NCBI RefSeq assembly: GCF_031143425.1
Contig: NC_090450.1
Span: 170,547,272-170,611,271 of the forward strand
DNA length: 64,000 bases
Direction: 5' to 3'
Source: Pleurodeles waltl
Taxonomy: Eukaryota > Chordata > Amphibia > Caudata > Salamandridae
The notes under the pieces are model-generated. The model was not told where the DNA came from. It saw nothing but the letters and a program-made list of their open reading frames with translations, and did not search any database. The translations under genes were made by a program, and so were the position numbers. Of the stretch, positions 57,850 through 64,000 are shown one piece after another (position 1 is the first letter of the stretch; the number at the start of each line of letters is the position of its first letter).

Positions 57850-58684
57850 TCCTGGGGGGGGCGTGGCTGGAAGCCAATGGAGCAGCACACGTAAAGCGGA
57901 GCTCCCGAGGGCTGCCGATCTTCGCACGAATAATCCTGTTACCCGGGCCCCAACAAAGAACTTGGTAAACATATAGCACCTAAAGAAACCTCCGGTGCAC
58001 TGAGCAATAATAACCAAAATGCTTAAAACAATAATTTGATGGTTACACGGCCTCTAAATAGAAACGGACCGGTGAGACAAAATGGCAGCCCCGTGAAGAC
58101 GCTAGACTGAAGGCCGGACGACAGAGGAGAACCAGGGGCCCGCATAACATCGGCACAGTGAGAAGCCACTGGAACACGGGGGCTGCACCTGGAACCTGCG
58201 CCGGTCCCGAAGCAGGGGGATCGGAGGAAGGAACTCAGGCGGAGAGCTAGACCTGGAGGTGACACAGGAACAACCTAGCGGGAATACGGGAAAGACCTCA
58301 GATATCAGTCCTGACCCATCCACCAGCGCGGAGGAGAAACAGAGGAAAACCGGAAGCAGGAGGGCCAAGAGACAGTAAGAGGACCCAAGGAGGAGCCTGT
58401 GGGGCCTGGAAAATTACGGACCGGGCCCCGGGGAGAACCGGGGGAGGTTGCCAAGACAAGGCAAAGGCAACACGGAGGAATGGGCGATGAAAATATGATC
58501 AGACACCCAGCCGGCCAACACAGTGCAACTTGATTCGTGAAACCTACAGCACGCACTACCAGAAAGGGGAAAAAGTAAGCAGAGCCCTCCCTGCCGCAGG
58601 ACACAACATAAAGGGCAACCAAGGCACAAGCAGCCCAGGAGGGAACCCACACACAGTGACACTAAGATACAACACCCACTGAAA
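57850..58684 (+). promoter_or_regulatory. 5'UTR of the + strand L1 (internal promoter region)
   Basis: GC-rich leader starting at the G-run and ending at the ORF1 ATG. L1 elements carry their RNA polymerase II promoter inside this region. Open frames on the minus strand here are compositional. Confidence 0.65.
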
Positions 58685-59786
58685 ATGGGTAAACCTAAGA
58701 AGCGTGAGGGCCCAGGAGAAGACAGCAGCTCAACAAAAGAAGGAATGTGCGGTGAGACCAATGAGGGAACCACCCTAGACACTCTGCTACAGGCAATTCA
58801 AGCCTCCAGAGAGGCCCTGGAGCTTAAAATAGACACCCTGTCTGTCGACCTGACACTCTTAAGAGATGATCACTGGAAACTGTCCGACAGAGTAACGGCC
58901 AACGAAAAATCGATAGAACAACTATCTCCTGAATGCAAGACATTCTCCAATACCACAGCCACTCTGATGGCCAAGGTAAAAATACTGGAATCACGTGCAG
59001 AAGATGCTGAAAACAGGGCACGAAGGAACAACCTACGCTTGGTGGGCATCCCTGAAAAATCGGAACGTGAAGCACCAGAACATGGAAACCTTCCTTGAAC
59101 AATGGATACGTAAGGAAATAGCGCCAGAGGGCCTAACACAACAGTTCGCAATAGAAAGAGCCCATAGGGTACCAGCAAGGCCCCCCCCGCCCGGAGCCAG
59201 ACCGCGCCCGATAGTGGCAAAACATTTGCACTTCAAGGACCGAGACTTTATCCTGACACAAACACGGAAAAAAGGGGAGATCAAAATGAGTGGAGAGCGA
59301 GTAATGATCTTCCCGGACTTCACGAAAGACACTCAGAAGCAAAGAGCCACATTTCTGGAGGTTAAACGAAACCTCAGAGAAAAGGGCATCCAGTATGCCA
59401 TGCTATTCCCTGCCAAACTAAGGGTTACCACGAACAATGACATACTTTTTTTTACAATGCCACAGCAGGCGCGCGAAAGGTTGGAGGAGCAAGGCCCGAC
59501 AGAGCAGCGACCCAGAGAAGAAGCGAGCAGGAAAAAAGAAAGGCCCTCCCGACGACGCAAGAAGCAACGGAAAGGCTTGACCCCGCCCCTCACCCAAACC
59601 ATACGGGAAAGACTGGAAGCCGTAAAGGCAGTGGCATCGCTGGGGCATGAAAGAGCCACCACCCCGCGCCGGACCGAATCGTTATCCGAACAGGACTCAG
59701 GACCTGACGAAACCTCCTGCTCCGTGCAAGACACAGCTGGAGGCCGCCCTCGGATCACCCCTGGGACGTCAGACGAGATCATCTGA
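58685..59786 (+). pseudogene. L1 ORF1 protein (RNA-binding chaperone), one frameshift
   Basis: The ATG at 58685 opens MGKPKKREGPGEDSSS. A coiled coil follows ('ALELKIDTLSVDLTLLRDDH' ... 'ILESRAEDAENRARRNNLRL'), leading into 'VGIPEKSE', the start of the Transposase_22/RRM domain. Around 59065 the frame shifts, and from the new frame it continues 'HQNMETFLEQWIRKEI', 'FAIERAHRVPA', 'KHLHFKDRDFILTQTRKKG' and a C-terminal domain, then a basic tail. The stop is at about 59786. ORF1p coats L1 RNA as a trimer in the cytoplasm. Total length of about 365 residues is normal for the family. Confidence 0.85.
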
Positions 59787-60205
59787 CACACCACGCCCAA
59801 AGGCAAAACAAAAAAGAGTAAACTCCGCAGTAACGAGGAAAGGCTGCACTCCACTCACCGCAAGTATAACCGGGGAACGGGGACACCAGGGAAAAGACAA
59901 ATGAAAAGTTACACATAAGCGACAGGTCGGGGTCTAAGGGCCCAGCACATGGCTCCAGCCTAGCCCCCTCTAAACATATACACAATGGTCTACAAGTTGG
60001 GGACAGTTTGGACGGGGGAAGTTCTCACACCGGTCCTGGGGATAGGGAGTTTAAGTCACAAAAAAGTTAAGTTAACAGTTAAAGGGCTTCAATTAGGGAG
60101 AATACACCTCCATGGGGGAATCAGCCGACAAAAGCTCCAAGGCACTGTCACACACGAGGCGAGGGCATGCGCACCACATCAGAGATTCACCTATAACAAG
60201 GACAT
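59787..60205 (+). other. Gap between L1 ORF1 and ORF2
   Basis: Non-coding spacer of 419 nt, as is usual for L1 bicistronic RNAs. Nothing else was recognised. Confidence 0.5.
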
Positions 60206-63200
60206 ATGGAAAAACCACTAGATTACAAATTCCTCACATGGAATATTAGAGGTCTGAATAGCCCAGCTAAACGATACAGGGTAAATAATCAAATTAAAAG
60301 ACGAGGGGTGCAAATAGCAATCCTGCAGGAGACCCATTGGGTAGGGAAAGAAGTAGCAGCTCTGTCCAAAAGGTGGAGGGGTCAGATATATGCCACAGAA
60401 TATTCAGCATATGCGCGAGGAGTTCTGATATGGACACGCCCGGGGACTCCCTTCCAAAAAATAGACACGGTAATAGATAGAGAAGGACGCTACGTGTTGG
60501 TTAAGGGCCGACTGGGGGGTAGGGACATCACGCTGGCAGGTATCTATGCCCCCAACCAGGACCAGAGCACCTTCCTACAGGCGCTGTCCCGCACGTGGGG
60601 TCCCCACTTGACGCAGACAACAGTGGTAGGGGGAGATTTCAATTGTGTGTCAGACACGATCTTAGACAGATCTCATCCACCGCTAGAGGCCTCCCCTATA
60701 CACAGGACAGCCAAGAACTTCACAGACTGGCAGAAGAACTGGGGACTGATTGACACGTGGAGGCACCTCCACCCGCGGGAAAGAGACTACTCGTTCTACT
60801 CGCCTATGCACGACTTGCACGTCCAACTGGACGCAATCTTAACCTCCCCAGACGTGAATAGCACTGTATGCAATGCGGAATATTTATGCCACACAGTATC
60901 GGATCATAATTCGCTGCTACTTACCCTAGATTGGCAGAGAGACCGCCCCCTATCCCAAACTGGCGAATGAACGTAGAATCACTAGAGGACAGCGCCCACC
61001 GACAGGCCATAAGAGAAGCAATCAAGGAGTTTTTCACACATAACACAGGATCGACCTCCTCACGAATGCAAGAATGGGAAGCATTCAAGGTGACAATAAG
61101 GGGACAATGTATAGCAGAAACGCAGGGAGTGCGTCAGGCAATAGAGGGGGAAATCGACAAGCATGAGAAAGCACTGAGAACTCTGGAGCGAAATAGACCA
61201 GACAATCCATTTCTGGCACCCCAAATATCAGAAATCAAGTATAACATAACCAGTGCACTAGAAAAGCTCAGGCGATTTGATTACAGGAAATACATAGGCA
61301 GACAACACAGAGAGGGGGACAAAGCAGGAGCACTGCTGGCTTGGCTGGCGATGCCACCGAGGTAGCAATCCCTGGTGATGGAGCTAGAGACAGCGGAGGG
61401 CAGAAAATTATACGGTCAGGGAGAGATCAATGCCAGCTTTGCCGAATACTACGAGGCACTCTATACCTCCCCCTCGGAACCCCTAGATCCAGACCGACTG
61501 AGAAGCCTGGATGATATCCAGTTTCAGACCTTAGCAGCAGAGGACCAGCAACTGTTGGGGGAAACAGTGACCTCGCGAGAGGTGACAGTGGCGGTAGAAG
61601 CAATGGCCAGAGGAAAAGTACCAGGAGCAGATGGGTTACCGGCAGAATTCTTTAAAGAGTACGTGGACCTAAAAGCACCACGGATCAGTGATATATATAG
61701 AGAGGCATGGGAGTGTGGTAGCCTGCTCAGATCTACCAATGAGGCTATTGTGGTCCCATTACCAAAACAAGATCATCCGTCTACGGACGTAAGATCATAC
61801 CGTCCATTATCAATGCTGAATATGGATTAAAAAATATTAAGCCGTATTCTAGCCACTAGACTAATGCCCCACATGGAAGCATTAATCCACCCCGACCAAA
61901 CAGGCTTCATACCAAATCGCAATACAGCCACAAACATTAGAAGACTGATAGGAATAATGCAATCAGGTTCACCAAACCTCATCAACGCTGTGGTACTAGT
62001 GGTCAACATTGAGAAAGCATTTGATAGCCTACGCTGGGACTATCTACAAATAATAATGAACAAGGTGGGTTTGGGACCAGGATTCCTGAAGTGGTCTAGA
62101 CTGTTATACACCTCCACCACAGCAAGAGTCCGCACAGGACATACAATCTTGAAATCATATGAAATAGGGAGGGGCACCAGGCAAGGTTGCTCGTTATCAC
62201 CACTACTGTTCTCCATTGCAGTGGAACCATTGGCCTTGATGGCGAGGACAGAGAAATACTATGAGGGAATAACTATAGGGGAAAGAAAGCACCAAATTGT
62301 ATTATACGCGGACGACATGATACTATTTATAAAGGACCCAAGCAGGGATCTTCCCTGGGTTATGTCCCTACTGGACTGGTTCGGGAGCGTTTCGGGACTC
62401 CACATTAACTGGCAGAAATCCCACCTCTTCCCATTGCAGAAAGGGTCCCCCCAGGTCACAACCGTCCAGAACCTGGGATGGCTCTCAACAAGATTCCAAT
62501 ATATAGGCATACAAATATATCATGAACTGGGAAATCTCCTAGAAGGAAATATAAACCAAGCAGTTCAGGCATTAAAATCAGCCACCCAGTTCTGGAAAAC
62601 ATTGCCCCTCTCAGTAACCGGGCAAGTGGCCCTGACAAAAATGGTGGCACCACCCAGAATGTTATATGGCTTCACGACTTTGCCGGTGCTGATACCCAGA
62701 GCAAACTTTAGGGAAATCAATTCCGTCATTACCGGCTTTATATGGGGGGCGGGAGGCCACAGACTGGCCCTGCATAAATTGCAACGGCCCACTGTGGAAG
62801 GTGGATTAGCGGCCCCCGACATGGAACTATACTATCTGGCGGGACAGCTCCAGTGGCTAGTAAAGGAACGGCACAATATAATAACGCTGGAAGCTGAAAT
62901 CCCAGGGAAAGAGGCAAAAGCAGCAGTTCTCGCGGAGATACTAATGGCTCCAGGGGGTAGGAAGGTGACAAAATCACTGGAATATCAAGTTATAAGTGCA
63001 TGCTGGAAGCGTAGTCTGCAGCGAGCACGAGTCAAGTCCCCATATACACCAAAATTCCCCCTACGATTCCTGACTTTACTCCCCGGAAGCAGCTCTATAG
63101 AAGGGATCCAGAAATTAGAGATGCACGGAATAACCTTGATAGGGGACCTATATAGGAATGGAGAGCTCATGACATACACGGACATGATGACACACTGCGG

Positions 63201-64000
63201 GGTCCCGCCTGGGATGTTCCTTACACATAGATCCTTAATTGCCCTGATACAGCGACACTGGAAACAGGGACTAAGGGAACCACCCACGCACGCAGGAAGC
63301 CACGCCATTTGCACAATAGGGGGAGACAGAAAGACAATATCCACGATATACAAAACACTGCAAACAGAAGCACTGACCCCTCTAGAAACTCTAAAAACCC
63401 AATGGCAAGCAGATATCAGGGAACACATAGACGATGAACAGTGGAGTCATATCACAGCCCAAATCTAAAAAGTATCTAGGAATGCAAGGTTTAAATTGAT
63501 TAACATCTACATATACCATAGAGCATACCTGAGCAAAGCCAAGCTAATATCAATGTACAAAAACAGAAGCAGCGCCTGCCCCAGATGCACAGAACTAGGG
63601 GCAGACTTACTACACATGCTATGGACTTGTAGAGAACTAGCACATTACTGGGAAGAGGTAATGAAAGAAACCGAAAGGATTACAGGAAGAAAACTGGCAA
63701 GAACCCCAGCAGTAACTCTACTAGGAAACTTTCCCAGACCCCACTAAAATAAAAAGAAAAACTAATTCATAGACCTAGTGTTAATCTTAGGGAAAAGAGA
63801 AATCACAATGCACTGGAAAGATCCCAAAGGACTGAGGGCCCAAATGTGGAAAGACACTCTGATTAAATGGGCTGAGGCAGAAGGCGAGGCGTTACGCCTG
63901 GAGCTGACAAAAGGAGCGGGAAACTCAGAGAGGGCACAGCAATGGGACAATCTGTTAGATCGCATGAAACACCCAATAGACAACCCTCAGGACCACGACA
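60206..64000 (+). pseudogene. L1 ORF2 (endonuclease-reverse transcriptase), mutated, partial
   Basis: The ATG at 60206 begins the APE-type endonuclease: 'FLTWNIRGLNSPAKR', 'AILQETHW', 'LAGIYAPNQDQSTF', 'VVGGDFNCVSD' and 'HTVSDHNSLLLTL', so most catalytic positions are present, although the expected 'RIDYIL' reads 'QLDAIL'. A frameshift near 60945 moves to the second frame. The RT region follows with 'GKVPGADGLPAEFFKEY', 'HPDQTGFIPNRNT', 'GTRQGCSLSPLLFSIAVEPL' and the catalytic YADDMILFI (62305-62331, intact). The C-terminal zinc-knuckle-like 'CPRC...HMLWTC' lies near 63580-63640. In-frame stops occur at 61366, 61831 (TAA where Tyr is expected), 63469 and 63748. It continues to the window edge. 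Confidence 0.9.
62305..62316 (+). other. Reverse transcriptase catalytic box YADD
   Basis: Codons TAC GCG GAC GAC encode the YADD motif that holds two catalytic aspartates. It is intact, unlike FADE in the minus-strand L1 and the Ala-Asn variant in the Penelope-like element. Confidence 0.9.

Larger units (their letters stand above)
57850..64000 (+). mobile_element. L1 non-LTR retrotransposon, near full length, cut by window end
   Basis: It starts with the G-run GGGGGGGCGTGGCTGG typical of vertebrate L1 5' ends, followed by about 830 nt of 5'UTR, ORF1 (58685-59786), a 419-nt inter-ORF gap and ORF2 (60206 to beyond 64000). It inserted directly against the tail of the Penelope-like element. Coding parts are much better preserved than in the minus-strand L1 at 5885-12960, so it is younger, but it has at least two frameshifts and several in-frame stops. 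Confidence 0.85.

Noticed and set aside
58102..58782. Cys/Leu/Pro-rich minus-strand frames opposite the L1 5'UTR
   Set aside because: Compositional shadows of a GC-rich leader. The plus strand carries a coherent L1.

Overview
The window looks like a stretch of a very large vertebrate genome, most likely a salamander. Several repeats closely resemble families I remember from the newt Pleurodeles; that is recall, not a search. It is almost entirely transposable elements of different ages. There is no bacterial-style gene organisation, and no rRNA, tRNA or CRISPR array was seen. Nearly all recognisable protein-coding sequence belongs to transposons and is broken by stops and frameshifts.

Layout. 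1-1353 is the end of a long LTR-like repeat (minus strand). 2035-2340 holds a GC/CCAAT promoter-like segment with a possible tiny first coding exon on the minus strand. 4762-5282 is a MITE-like element. 5885-12960 is an old minus-strand L1 element with an internal ORF2 deletion, and about 2 kb of unrelated sequence separates the two halves of its ORF1. 14690-15100 is an L2/CR1-like 3' fragment.

15762-42653 is the centrepiece: two PIF/Harbinger DNA transposons, one inside the other. The inner, younger element (16338-28239) has terminal inverted repeats and a 3-bp TAT duplication, and sits inside the 5' end of the older outer element. Both carry the same three genes in the same order: a NAIF1-like Myb/SANT protein (+), a HARBI1-like DDE transposase (-), and a second, MYPOP-like Myb/SANT protein (+) with a long Pro/Ala/Thr-rich tail. 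The transposase and the second SANT gene are divergent across a short shared intergenic region. Presumably the transposase cuts, while one or both SANT proteins bind the GGCGGT-rich termini and aid nuclear import, as known for HARBI1/NAIF1. Both copies are further interrupted by a ~3 kb solo LTR of the same family, and the outer one also by a 578-bp Harbinger MITE.

42654-57848 contains an extremely AT-rich island, a 2.4-kb solo LTR carrying a ZNF143-type site, a 1.1-kb Harbinger-like MITE, microsatellites, two convincing spliced exons of an unidentified + strand gene (51869-51938 and 52398-52522), a second promoter-like segment (about 54980-55330), and a dead Penelope-like retroelement with a GIY-YIG remnant. 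From 57850 to the window edge lies a near-complete but mutated + strand L1 (5'UTR, ORF1, ORF2).
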